From assembly GCA_049596455.1 (NCBI GenBank), contig JBMYLP010000001.1, positions 124,001 through 188,000 of the forward strand: a DNA stretch of 64,000 nt, given 5' to 3'. Both the position numbers and the translations under genes were made by a program. Under the pieces are notes generated by a model. It ran no database searches. It saw only the letters and a program-made list of their open reading frames with translations, and had not been told where the DNA came from. Within the stretch, counting starts at the first letter, position 1. The number at the start of each line of letters is the position of its first letter. Below, in pieces: positions 16,963-25,721 of the stretch. The DNA is from UBA7446 sp049596455. Lineage in GTDB: Bacteria > Bacteroidota > Bacteroidia > Flavobacteriales > Flavobacteriaceae.

Positions 16963-18075
16963 ATGCCCCCTATGACGATTGGAATACCAAAAGAAATAAA
17001 AAACAACGAATACCGTGTTAGTCTAACACCAGAGCATGTGGCAGCCCTTGCGGTTTGTCATAAAGTTGTTGTACAGCAAAATGCCGGCGTAGGTTCTGGT
17101 TTTACAAATCAAGACTATGAGCAAGCTGGTGCTTCCATTGTGGCTTCACTTGATGATGTTTATGCTCAAGCTACGCTTATTGTAAAAGTAAAAGAGCCAC
17201 TGCCCGAGGAATATCCGCTAATTAATTCAAAACACACCCTGTTTACCTTTTTTCATTTTGCCGCATCTGAAACATTAACCCTAGCCATGCAACAAAGTGG
17301 CGCAACATGTATTGCCTACGAAACCATTGAAGATGAAAACGGAAGATTACCACTACTAGAGCCCATGTCTGAGGTTGCAGGTCGTTTGGCAGGACAACAA
17401 GGGGCTAAATACCTAGAAAAACCACAAGGCGGTAGCGGAATTCTGATTGGAGGTGTGACAGGCGTACCCCCTGCCAAAGCCATGATTTTGGGCGGTGGTG
17501 TTGTGGGCACCAATGCCGCAGATGTTTTGGTAGGTATGGGTGCTGATGTAATACTGTTTGACATAAATGAAAAACGCCTCGAAGAGCTCAACGCTTATTT
17601 TAATGGAAAAATAACAACGGTTTTGGCAACCAAAGAACATATTGGTGCGCACCTTCCCCTTATAGATGTTGTCGTTGGCGCAGTTTTGGTAAAAGGTGCC
17701 AAGGCACCAAAGCTTATCTCCAAAGACATGCTATCGCTGATGCGTCCGCAGTCGGTGCTGGTAGATGTCGCCGTTGATCAAGGCGGTTGCTTTGAAACCA
17801 CACGCCCCACAACACACGAAAATCCAACCTACCTAGTAGATGACGTTTTGCATTATGCGGTTGCAAACATGCCTGGTGCGGTTCCGCATACTGCTACCCA
17901 AGCACTTTCAAGGGTTACATTTCCATACCTTATGGAGTTAACTTCTACACCGCTAAACCAACTTGATGCTAATTTTAAAAAAGGCATTAACACCACCAAT
18001 GGGCATATTACCAACAAAGAAGTTGCTAACGCCTTCCAACTTCCTTACACCCCATTGGCAAATATTTTAGACTAA
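16963..18075 (+). CDS. ald: Alanine dehydrogenase
   Basis: A 370-residue NAD-dependent enzyme interconverting L-alanine and pyruvate plus ammonia. Typical blocks: IGIPKEIKNNEYRVSLTPEHV at the start (substrate-binding Arg), VKVKEPLPEEY, HFAASETLT and the Rossmann glycine motif ILGGGVVGTNAADVLVGMGA (about 175-194). Length matches the family. An alternative ATG lies three codons downstream. It precedes the dioxygenase gene by 16 bases and may be co-transcribed with it. Confidence 0.95.
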   Translation: MPPMTIGIPKEIKNNEYRVSLTPEHVAALAVCHKVVVQQNAGVGSGFTNQDYEQAGASIVASLDDVYAQATLIVKVKEPLPEEYPLINSKHTLFTFFHFAASETLTLAMQQSGATCIAYETIEDENGRLPLLEPMSEVAGRLAGQQGAKYLEKPQGGSGILIGGVTGVPPAKAMILGGGVVGTNAADVLVGMGADVILFDINEKRLEELNAYFNGKITTVLATKEHIGAHLPLIDVVVGAVLVKGAKAPKLISKDMLSLMRPQSVLVDVAVDQGGCFETTRPTTHENPTYLVDDVLHYAVANMPGAVPHTATQALSRVTFPYLMELTSTPLNQLDANFKKGINTTNGHITNKEVANAFQLPYTPLANILD

Positions 18076-18091
18076 TGCCTATCTTGCAGGT

Positions 18092-19042
18092 ATGAATGTT
18101 ATTCCTTCTTTAGACCTTAAAAATTTCACATCGGGTACCCAAGCACAACGCCATCAATTTGTTGCTGATTTGGGGCGTGCCTACGAAGAAATTGGATTTG
18201 TAGCCATTTCGGGACATTACCTTACTACAGCACTCACAGATGCGCTTTATGCACAGATTAAAGCGTTTTTTGATTTGCCAGAACATGTAAAAAAGAAATA
18301 TGAAATTGAAGGAGGTGGCGGCCAACGTGGCTATACCTCATTTGGAAAAGAACACGCCAAAGGCAAAAAAGAAGGCGACCTTAAAGAGTTTTGGCACTTT
18401 GGACAATATGCCGAAGTGGTAGAAGCACTCAAACCACACTACCCACCCAATGTTATTGTGGATGAAATTCCTGCCTTTAACGAAGTGGGCAAAGCCACTT
18501 TCCAAGCCTTAGAAAAAACCGGTATTGCGCTCTTACAAGCCATTGCACTCTATCTGGATTTGGACGCGCATTATTTTGATGATTTTGTGACCACAGGAAA
18601 TAGTATTCTTCGCCCCATTCACTACCCGCCCATACAAACAGCACCCAAAAATGCTGAGCGTGCCGCTGCTCATGGAGACATTAACCTGATAACTTTACTC
18701 ATGGGCGCCCATGGAAAAGGACTACAAGTGCTAAACAAAAACAACGAATGGATTGACGCTATTGCTGGCGAAAACGAACTTATGGTAAATGTTGGTGATA
18801 TGCTGTCACGCCATACCAACAATACGTTGAAATCTACGATACACCGTGTAGTAAATCCGCCTAAAGAACTTTGGGGAACATCTCGCTATTCCATTCCGTT
18901 TTTTATGCACCCTGTTGCAACCATGCCCCTGAACGTACTCCCCCATTGCGTTACGCCTAAAAACCCCAAGCAATTTGATGATATTACTGCAGGTGCATTT
19001 CTTCACGAACGATTAATTGATTTAGGGCTAATCAAATCATGA
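18092..19042 (+). CDS. Isopenicillin-N-synthase-family Fe(II)/2-oxoglutarate dioxygenase
   Basis: A 316-residue non-haem iron oxygenase. The iron triad is visible: His194 and Asp196 in AAAHGDINLITLL, and His251 in STIHRVV. The 2-oxoglutarate-binding R-x-S is Arg265/Ser267 in SRYSIPFF. The N-terminal DIOX_N part begins MNVIPSLDLKNF and contains GFVAISGHYL. The substrate is unknown. It is 16 bases after ald and overlaps the SUI1 gene by 4 bases. Confidence 0.9.
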   Translation: MNVIPSLDLKNFTSGTQAQRHQFVADLGRAYEEIGFVAISGHYLTTALTDALYAQIKAFFDLPEHVKKKYEIEGGGGQRGYTSFGKEHAKGKKEGDLKEFWHFGQYAEVVEALKPHYPPNVIVDEIPAFNEVGKATFQALEKTGIALLQAIALYLDLDAHYFDDFVTTGNSILRPIHYPPIQTAPKNAERAAAHGDINLITLLMGAHGKGLQVLNKNNEWIDAIAGENELMVNVGDMLSRHTNNTLKSTIHRVVNPPKELWGTSRYSIPFFMHPVATMPLNVLPHCVTPKNPKQFDDITAGAFLHERLIDLGLIKS

Positions 19043-19377
19043 TGGCAAAACTGAACGACTTATCCGATTTAAAAAAGCTTTTCCCAGAAGCAGAGGGTGC
19101 CTATACACCCACAACAGAAGTAGAAAAAGAAACTGCCAAACAACATTTAGAAGCGCATTTCAGCAACAAGGGTCGTGGCGGAAAAACAGTTACTGTTATC
19201 AAAGGGTTTGATGGCGATGATGCGCAACTAAAAGCACTGGCAAAACAAATCAAACAGCATTGTAGCGTTGGAGGAAGCGTAAAAGACGGAGAAATAATCA
19301 TTCAGGGAAATATGCGTGATAAAGTCATGGATTTCCTTCGCAATGAAGGGCACCACATAAAACGTGTTGGCGGTTAA
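19039..19377 (+). CDS. SUI1/YciH-family translation initiation factor-like protein
   Basis: A 112-residue SUI1-domain protein. The C-terminal two thirds carry the eIF1-like pattern GRGGKTVTVIKGFDGD, then LKQIKQHCSVGGSVKDGEI-type sequence and IIIQGNMRDKVMDFL. Bacterial YciH homologues bind the ribosome and affect start-codon fidelity. Two adjacent ATG codons (19039, 19042) are possible starts; the first overlaps the dioxygenase stop. It is 9 bases before the ligase gene. Confidence 0.9.
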   Translation: MMAKLNDLSDLKKLFPEAEGAYTPTTEVEKETAKQHLEAHFSNKGRGGKTVTVIKGFDGDDAQLKALAKQIKQHCSVGGSVKDGEIIIQGNMRDKVMDFLRNEGHHIKRVGG

Positions 19378-19386
19378 TGATACGTT

Positions 19387-20619
19387 ATGTTAAAAACGCT
19401 CCAAAAGCTGGTTTATAGTCCTAAAAACAGGTTTCTCCTTTTTGACGAATCCCAAAACAATCTTTTTTTACACTATGCCATACCGCTTATTCAATCAGGA
19501 ATAAGCGTTGGAGCCATTTCCACAAGCATTATCAAATCGCTTAAACCAAACGTTCAAAAAACCACTATTGATGGGGTTTATTTGGCTACTCATGACGTTC
19601 CAAACCCATCGATACTTTGCTTCTCTAGCGGCACCAAAAACAATCAAAAAGGCATTGTTCGGACTTTTGAAAGTTGGCAAAATAGCTTTGCCCTTATCCA
19701 AGATGAAATTACTGCTTTTCCAGATGTTAAAGCCATAGTGTTGGGCGCACTTCCCTACTCGCTTACCCTTTTTGGTGCAATGGAATCCTTGCAACGGGGG
19801 CAACATCCGTTGGTATTTCCCACCCACGAACTTCGTTATTTTACACAGCTTCAATCCAATCAAAACTACATCTTATGGGTAACGCCCTTGCATTGTGCAT
19901 TTTTTATAAATGCATTGGATAAGAAGCATATGCACCCCATAGAAACCATTCGATATGTGTTTGTTGGTGGTGCACAGTTTTCTAACCGTCAGCGCGACGC
20001 ATTGCAAAACGTATTTCCCAATGCCAAGATTTATAGTTTTTACGGCGCATCTGAAACCAGTTTTATTACTATCAAACACCCGAATGACAACAGCAAAAGT
20101 GTAGGCACTATTTGCAAAGGTGTACAGGTTGCTATTTTAGATAAGCAACAACAAAACTGTTCTAAAAATGTAGTTGGAACAATTTGGATAAACAGTAAAG
20201 ATGTTTTTGATTCCTATTTTTATAAAGCGCATAAATTAAATAGATTAGATAATTTTATTTCAATTAACGATAGAGGTTTTATAGATGCTCAAAATCGCCT
20301 GTTTTTTGCTGGTAGAGCGGAACGTCATATTTCCATAAGTGGTCATATTATTGACCTTAATGCAGTTGAAATCTGGTACAAAGAAGCCTTAGCAACAGAA
20401 ACACTTGCCATACTAGCAAAACCGAATGAATTAAAAGAAAATGAGTTGTTTTTGATGACTTCGAAACAACTTTCAAAATCCGATTGGCAATCCCTAAAAA
20501 AATCAGCTTACGACACATTAGGTGCACAGGGTGTTCCAAAAAAATGGCTACATTGTGCTACATGGCCCTTATTTGCTAACGGAAAAACAGACATAAAAAC
20601 CTTAGAAAAATGGCTTTAA
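19387..20619 (+). CDS. Short AMP-forming acyl-CoA synthetase-like ligase
   Basis: A 410-residue adenylate-forming enzyme of the ANL superfamily, about 100 residues shorter than usual because the N-terminal domain is reduced. Visible: P-loop FSSGTKNNQKG (79-89), YGASET (219-224), the hinge motif FFAGRAERHISISG (about 303-316) and the C-terminal catalytic Lys400 in NGKTDIKTL. It should activate a carboxylic acid as acyl-AMP and probably acyl-CoA. It overlaps the thiolase gene by 10 bases, which suggests that its product feeds the thiolase-like enzyme. The substrate is unknown. Confidence 0.85.
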   Translation: MLKTLQKLVYSPKNRFLLFDESQNNLFLHYAIPLIQSGISVGAISTSIIKSLKPNVQKTTIDGVYLATHDVPNPSILCFSSGTKNNQKGIVRTFESWQNSFALIQDEITAFPDVKAIVLGALPYSLTLFGAMESLQRGQHPLVFPTHELRYFTQLQSNQNYILWVTPLHCAFFINALDKKHMHPIETIRYVFVGGAQFSNRQRDALQNVFPNAKIYSFYGASETSFITIKHPNDNSKSVGTICKGVQVAILDKQQQNCSKNVVGTIWINSKDVFDSYFYKAHKLNRLDNFISINDRGFIDAQNRLFFAGRAERHISISGHIIDLNAVEIWYKEALATETLAILAKPNELKENELFLMTSKQLSKSDWQSLKKSAYDTLGAQGVPKKWLHCATWPLFANGKTDIKTLEKWL

Positions 20620-21737
20620 CTTCCAAAAAAGCCTATCTGATTGCAGGCTCACGAACTACTGTTTCCCCTGTTGGCGGTATTTTTCGCAACACCCCTATTC
20701 AAGACATGGCTGCGGCAGTACTTGAAGAAAATCTTCGGCAGTTGCACATTCCAAAATCAGAGGTTGACGATATTTTTGTGTCCAATGCCATTGGTGGTGG
20801 CGGCAATATCGCACGACTTTGTGCGCTAAAAGCTGGGTTTTCATCGCAACTTTTAGGTACTTCCATAGACCGACAATGCGTGGGCGGTTTGGATGCCATT
20901 ATCCAAGCGGCAAACCGAGTCAAAAGCGGAGCAGCCAATTTGATTATAGCAGGAGGCGTAGAATCTTTTTCCCTTCGTCCAGAACGGCATTACCCAACCA
21001 AGTGGAACGAAAGTCCTAAGTCATTAGAAAGACCGCCTTTCTTCCCCGATGACAATCTAACCGTTCCTTTAGGCGATTTTGTTCAAGAGTTAAAGAAGAT
21101 ACATAATATCAGCGAAAAAGAGGAGCTCGAATGGGTACAAAACAGCCACAGAAAAACTTTAGCACACAAAACAGTTGCTGAAACCGAAATAGTGTCCCTC
21201 ACTCCAAATGAACCAATCGACACATTTTCAAGAGAGATTACTGAAAATACCTATCAAAAAGCAAAAGCGAAATTTGGTCATACACACCCTTGCAATACGG
21301 CACCAAAAGCTGATAGCGCTGCCTTTGTGGCGGTGGCTTCAGAGAACATGGTGAAAAAACACAATCCCGCCCATTGTATTGAAATTACAGATGGATTTAC
21401 CCTTGGCGGAGATCCAAAATCTTTCCCAATACTTCCAGCGGATGCCATGAAACAAATCATGCAGCAAAACAACTTAAATTGGAACAATATCAGTCACATA
21501 GAGCTTATGGAGGCTTATGCTGTTCAAGCCATTTTGTGCGCAAAACTCAGCGGTGCGCCAACAGAAAAAATCAATCCGTTTGGCGGGGCTATTTCTCGAG
21601 GACATCCCATAGGTGCTTCAGGGGCAATATTGGCAGTTCGGTTGTTTCACGCCCTTAAAAATACCCAGAAAACAGGCTTGGCAACCATTGCAGGCGCAGG
21701 CGGTTTGGCAAGTGTATTGTTACTCAAAGGAGTTTGA
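20610..21737 (+). CDS. Thiolase-like enzyme lacking the second catalytic cysteine
   Basis: A 375-residue thiolase-superfamily protein. The nucleophile Cys90 is intact in RQCVGGLDAI, and so is His332 in GGAISRGHPIGASGA. The usual NEAFA motif reads MEAYA, and the second catalytic Cys of the TLCxGGGxG motif is replaced by Ala361 (ATIAGAGGLAS). Classic acetyl-CoA acetyltransferases need this Cys for Claisen chemistry, so this one may catalyse acyl transfer or a non-standard condensation. It is translationally coupled to the upstream ligase. Confidence 0.88.
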   Translation: MALTSKKAYLIAGSRTTVSPVGGIFRNTPIQDMAAAVLEENLRQLHIPKSEVDDIFVSNAIGGGGNIARLCALKAGFSSQLLGTSIDRQCVGGLDAIIQAANRVKSGAANLIIAGGVESFSLRPERHYPTKWNESPKSLERPPFFPDDNLTVPLGDFVQELKKIHNISEKEELEWVQNSHRKTLAHKTVAETEIVSLTPNEPIDTFSREITENTYQKAKAKFGHTHPCNTAPKADSAAFVAVASENMVKKHNPAHCIEITDGFTLGGDPKSFPILPADAMKQIMQQNNLNWNNISHIELMEAYAVQAILCAKLSGAPTEKINPFGGAISRGHPIGASGAILAVRLFHALKNTQKTGLATIAGAGGLASVLLLKGV

Positions 21738-21746
21738 CTAAAACTT

Positions 21747-21774
21747 TTTTGGCAGGTCAATTGTTGTATATTTA
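21747..21774 (+). promoter_or_regulatory. Putative promoter of the spondin-domain lipoprotein gene
   Basis: TTTTGG (21747-21752) and TATATTTA (21767-21774) approximate the -33/-7 flavobacterial pattern. The start codon is at 21794. Confidence 0.35.
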
Positions 21775-21793
21775 TTCCATTAAACCCTTTATC

Positions 21794-22471
21794 ATGAGAA
21801 CACTTATTCTAATTTCGATGATTGGCATTCTGTTTACTTCGTGTGAAAAAGACGATATGACAGAAGTTTTACCCAAAAGCACAACGGAAACCACCTATAC
21901 GGTTACCTTTTCCTTTAACTGGAACAAAACAGATTTTCCAACAGATTATCCCTCTGGTCCACATTTTTCACCACTTGTCGGCTGGGTACATCAAAAAGAC
22001 AATACTTTTTTTGACGAAGGTAAAGTGGCGACTTCTGGAATTGAACGCATGGCAGAAGATGGTGTAACAAGTGAATTGGTAAAAGAGTTAGATGCGGAAA
22101 TTAGTAATGGAAAAGGATTAAAATCCTATACCGGAAGCGGATTAAACGGTGGTGTTGGCGCCATTTCAATTGATGTGGACGTTTCTACGCAATTCCCGTC
22201 GGTGTCGTTAGCAACCATGTTAGCACCTAGCCCAGACTGGTACGTTGCCTGTGTGGCGGTTAATTTACTAGATGCAAACAATGTGTTTGTACCCAACAAA
22301 ACAGTGGTTGGTCACGTCTATGACGCTGGAACAGATAATGGAACAACATTTACCTCGCCCAACAGCGATACAAATCCTAAAGTGGCTATTTCAAAAATCA
22401 CGCAGCCTCCGTTAGGTAATGGCACTGAAGTAAAACCTTCTTTGTGCTCCATAACCTTTGTGAAAAAATAA
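21794..22471 (+). CDS. Spondin-domain lipoprotein
   Basis: A 225-residue lipoprotein with lipobox IGILFTSC (Cys at about 16). The ATG at 21794 was chosen over an upstream in-frame start because it begins directly with the signal peptide and follows a -7 box. The mature part is a Spondin_N domain: TYTVTFSFNW, then PSGPHFSPLVGWVHQKDNTFF and GIERMAEDGVTSELVKEL. Such domains occur in surface lipoproteins of marine Bacteroidota; the role is unknown, possibly adhesion or Ca-dependent binding. It converges on ung with one base between stops. Confidence 0.85.
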   Translation: MRTLILISMIGILFTSCEKDDMTEVLPKSTTETTYTVTFSFNWNKTDFPTDYPSGPHFSPLVGWVHQKDNTFFDEGKVATSGIERMAEDGVTSELVKELDAEISNGKGLKSYTGSGLNGGVGAISIDVDVSTQFPSVSLATMLAPSPDWYVACVAVNLLDANNVFVPNKTVVGHVYDAGTDNGTTFTSPNSDTNPKVAISKITQPPLGNGTEVKPSLCSITFVKK

Positions 22472-22472
22472 G

Positions 22473-23138
22473 CTACCACGCAATAGGTGCGTCTCCATGT
22501 TTAGTCAAGTACGCATTTGTTTTGCTAAAATGCTTGTTCCCAAACCACAACCCCCGATTGGCACTTAACGGCGAAGGATGCCCTGCTTCCAACACCAAAT
22601 GTTTTGAACGGTTAATATGCTTGCCTTTTTTCTTGGCATAATTCCCCCAAAGCATAAACACAATTCCTGTTTTTTGGTTAGAAAGCGAAGCAATAATGGC
22701 ATCTGTAAATTGCTCCCAACCCTTATTTTGATGACTCCCTGCTTGCCCTGCGCGTACACTTAGCGTGGCGTTTAATAGCAACACACCTTGAGTAGCCCAG
22801 TGGCTTAGCGTGCCACTTTTTGGATAGGGTTTTCCAATGTCTGCTTCCAATTCTTTAAAGATATTTATAAGCGATGGCGGATGTGCAACACCTTCGGGTA
22901 CAGAGAATGAAAGCCCGTGCGCTTGTCCGTCACCGTGATAGGGATCTTGTCCTAAAAGTACCACACGAGTGTGCTCAAAGGGTGTAGAATCCAATGCATT
23001 AAAAATATCTTTCCCGGGTGGAAAGCACTTGTATTGCTGGTATTCTTGTCGAACAAAATTGGTAAGTGCCTTAAAATAAGGCGCATCGAATTCGGCTGCC
23101 AATTGATTTTGCCATGACTTTTCTAATCTAACCTGCAT
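22473..23138 (-). CDS. ung: Uracil-DNA glycosylase
   Basis: A 221-residue family 1 UDG that excises uracil from DNA. Diagnostic motifs: GQDPYHGDGQAHGLSFSV with the catalytic Asp, LLLNATLSVRAGQAGSH, and the minor-groove loop GHPSPLSANRG. The open frame extends 128 residues further but is antisense to mutS2, so the ATG at 23138 (MQVRLEKSW) is the start. Divergent from mutS2 with 43 bases between the two starts. Confidence 0.96.
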   Translation of the reverse strand: MQVRLEKSWQNQLAAEFDAPYFKALTNFVRQEYQQYKCFPPGKDIFNALDSTPFEHTRVVLLGQDPYHGDGQAHGLSFSVPEGVAHPPSLINIFKELEADIGKPYPKSGTLSHWATQGVLLLNATLSVRAGQAGSHQNKGWEQFTDAIIASLSNQKTGIVFMLWGNYAKKKGKHINRSKHLVLEAGHPSPLSANRGLWFGNKHFSKTNAYLTKHGDAPIAW

Positions 23139-23146
23139 AAAAAAGC

Positions 23147-23154
23147 TATTTTTG
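23147..23154 (+). promoter_or_regulatory. -7 box of mutS2
   Basis: TATTTTTG, a full match to TAnnTTTG, 28 bases before the mutS2 ATG in the ung/mutS2 divergent gap. Confidence 0.5.
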
Positions 23155-23181
23155 CGATGCCTCAAGGTAGAAAAAATTGAG

Positions 23182-25353
23182 ATGAAACAAATTGCGAAAA
23201 AAACACTTGATGATTTAGAGTTTGGGGTGGTCTTAGAACAAGCCGCTGCCCGATGTGCTACGGAGTCTGGAAAAGCGCAGATGATTTCAACTGAACCCAA
23301 TACGAATTTTCGTGCAGTACAAAGTGCGTTAAAACGCACTAATGAGTATCTCTCCTCATTTTCTGAAGAAAAACCAATTCCAAACCACGGGTTTGAAGAT
23401 GTTTCGCAAGAAATCTCCCTTTTATCTGTTGAGAATAGCAAAATTGAAGTTGAGGGGTTTAGACGGCTTTTGGTGCTTTCAGAAACAGCAAATACCCTAC
23501 TCGTATTCCTAAAAAAGAACAAAGACCGCTACCCTGGCTTGTTCGAAGCTACTAGCGGTCAGCTTCCCATAAAAGAAATTCCGACTGAAATCCATCGTAT
23601 TGTTGACAAATTTGGGGAGATAAAAGATCGTGCCTCTGATACGCTTCATAGCATTCGAAGACAAATGAACGGCGTGCGCTCAAAAATCAGCCAAAGTTTT
23701 GGTGCTGCACTTAGCACCTACCAAGGATCTGGTTTTTTGGATGAAATTCGAGAGACCGTAATTGGAAACAGACGTGTATTGGCGGTAAAATCCATGTACA
23801 GGCGCAAAGTCAAAGGGGTTATTCACGGCAGTAGCAAAACGGGAAGCATCGTGTATATAGAACCTGAAACCACGTTACAATACACCCAAGAACTTCAAAA
23901 CCTACTGTATGACGAGAAAGAAGAAATCGATGCCATACTGCGTGCGTTAACCGATTTTATGCGTCCATTTGACGCTGATTTTACAACGTTTTCTAATTTT
24001 CTTACGCTAATAGATACACACGCTGCAAAAGCCTATTACGCCAAGGATATGAATGCTGTGTTGCCCGTGCTGACTGAGGCACAGGAAATAGATGTAAAAA
24101 ATGCCTATCACCCCCTACTCTACCTAAGTAACAAAAGAAAAAAGAGCAAAACCTATCCGCAAGACATTCATTTGCATCCCAAAAACCGCATTATCGTAAT
24201 TTCAGGACCTAACGCAGGAGGTAAAAGCATTACCTTAAAAACGATAGGGCTATTGCAATTGATGCTGCAAAGTGGGTTTTTAATTCCCGTCCATGAGCAA
24301 AGTCATATGGGAGTGTTTGAACGCATTTTGACCGATATTGGTGACAATCAATCCATTGAAAATGAACTCAGTACTTACAGTTATCGCCTTAAAAATATGC
24401 AGCGCTTTTTAAAAAAATGCGATGATAAAACCCTGTTTTTAATTGACGAATTTGGTACAGGTTCCGATCCTGAATTGGGGGGTGCATTAGCGGAAATCTT
24501 TCTGGAAGTTTTTTACGAACGGGAATCCTTTGGTGCGATTACCACACACTATTCCAACCTAAAACTTCTCGCCAATGAATTACCTCATATGACCAATGCC
24601 AATATGCAATTTGACGGCAAAAGCTTAGAGCCCACCTTTCATTTGGTGACGGGCGAAGCAGGAAGCTCGTTTACCTTTGAGGTGGCGGAGAAAAACGGTA
24701 TTCCGTATAGTCTTATCAACAGAGCAAAAAAGAAGATTGAGCGCGGAAAAGTACGTTTTGATGCCAGTATTGCCAAGCTGCAAAAAGAACGTGCCACCAT
24801 GAGCAAGACCTCAAAAGAACTACAGGAGGCATCTATCAAAAACAAAAAAGAAAACGAAAAACTGGAAACGCTTAATGCAAAGGTTAAAGTGAAGTTGGAG
24901 CGTTATCAAGAATTATTTGACCAAGAACAGCGCATGATTGTGCTAGGAAACAAAGTAAACGATGCTGCCGAACGCTATTTTATAAGCAACAAAAAGAGAC
25001 CCCTTATTGCAGACCTCCTTCGTATTGTGGAAACAGAAAATGCCAAACGCAAACGCAAATCGGCATCGGAACACAAAAAAGAGCAACAACAGAAAAAAGC
25101 CCTTAAGGAAGAGGTTGCAAAAAAAGTAGAAGTGGTTAGAGAAGAAAAAAAGAAAAAACCAGCGCAAAAAGCAACAGAACTAAAACGCCCAAAAGTTACC
25201 TTTAACGTAGGCGATAAAGTACGTATGTACGACGGCAAAGCCGTGGGAACTATTGATGTTTTGGAAAAGAAAAAAGCCATTGTAAACTATGGTGTTTTCA
25301 CTACGCAAGTTAATGTGGAAGCTTTAGAATTGGTATCCAGAGCAAAGTCGTAA
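23182..25353 (+). CDS. mutS2: MutS2-family endonuclease-like ATPase without Smr domain
   Basis: A 723-residue MutS2 homologue. Start at ATG 23182 (MKQIAKKTLDDLEF); an in-frame TTG ten codons upstream overlaps the -7 box. Walker A is GPNAGGKS (342-349), Walker B LIDEFGTGSD (Asp422, Glu423), and TTHYSNLK is the H-loop region. A long coiled-coil clamp follows (about 500-640), then a Lys/Glu-rich linker and a small beta domain FNVGDKVRMYDGKAVGTI. The Smr nuclease domain that usually ends MutS2 is missing, as in many Bacteroidota. Likely roles are rescue of collided ribosomes or control of recombination. Confidence 0.93.
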   Translation: MKQIAKKTLDDLEFGVVLEQAAARCATESGKAQMISTEPNTNFRAVQSALKRTNEYLSSFSEEKPIPNHGFEDVSQEISLLSVENSKIEVEGFRRLLVLSETANTLLVFLKKNKDRYPGLFEATSGQLPIKEIPTEIHRIVDKFGEIKDRASDTLHSIRRQMNGVRSKISQSFGAALSTYQGSGFLDEIRETVIGNRRVLAVKSMYRRKVKGVIHGSSKTGSIVYIEPETTLQYTQELQNLLYDEKEEIDAILRALTDFMRPFDADFTTFSNFLTLIDTHAAKAYYAKDMNAVLPVLTEAQEIDVKNAYHPLLYLSNKRKKSKTYPQDIHLHPKNRIIVISGPNAGGKSITLKTIGLLQLMLQSGFLIPVHEQSHMGVFERILTDIGDNQSIENELSTYSYRLKNMQRFLKKCDDKTLFLIDEFGTGSDPELGGALAEIFLEVFYERESFGAITTHYSNLKLLANELPHMTNANMQFDGKSLEPTFHLVTGEAGSSFTFEVAEKNGIPYSLINRAKKKIERGKVRFDASIAKLQKERATMSKTSKELQEASIKNKKENEKLETLNAKVKVKLERYQELFDQEQRMIVLGNKVNDAAERYFISNKKRPLIADLLRIVETENAKRKRKSASEHKKEQQQKKALKEEVAKKVEVVREEKKKKPAQKATELKRPKVTFNVGDKVRMYDGKAVGTIDVLEKKKAIVNYGVFTTQVNVEALELVSRAKS

Positions 25354-25364
25354 GTACTGCGGTA

Positions 25365-25721
25365 ATTTTTTACGATAGTAGCTGTGTGCTGTGCAGTACA
25401 TTTGTGCGGTTTATTATTCGATACGACACAAACTCTCATTTTCAATTTGCCGCACTTTCGTCAGCATATGCCAATAGCCTTCAACTTCCAAAAGAAACCG
25501 TTGTGGTGGTTGTGGATAAAAAAGAATTGCTACAGCATCATGCCGTGCGTTATATTGTTTCAAAGCTTCCCAAATTGCGTTGGACGTTGTTCTTTTTTTG
25601 GATAACACCTAAGCCTATTCAAAAATGGACGTACAACATTGTAGCAAAAAATAGAAAACGTATTTTTGGTAGTACCCAATGCGCGTTAGCGCAAGAATAT
25701 AAAAGTCGATTTATTTCTTAG
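25365..25721 (+). CDS. DCC-family (DUF393) thiol-disulfide oxidoreductase-like protein, no canonical start codon
   Basis: Translation from 25362 reads VIFYDSSCVLCSTFVRFIIR, the DCC (DxxCxxC) opening of DUF393, and the end WTYNIVAKNRKRIFG is also typical. No ATG, GTG or TTG lies in frame between the upstream stop at 25311 and the first Cys; the first GTG (25386) would remove that Cys. An ATT start at 25365 is taken here (118 residues), 11 bases after the mutS2 stop. Either an ATT start is used or the gene has lost its start. Its stop overlaps the convergent symporter gene by 11 bases. Confidence 0.65.
   Translation: MFYDSSCVLCSTFVRFIIRYDTNSHFQFAALSSAYANSLQLPKETVVVVVDKKELLQHHAVRYIVSKLPKLRWTLFFFWITPKPIQKWTYNIVAKNRKRIFGSTQCALAQEYKSRFIS

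Noticed and set aside
22473..23522. Ung reading frame extended by 128 residues
   Set aside because: The extension is antisense to mutS2 and not protein-like; the ATG at 23138 gives a normal family 1 length.
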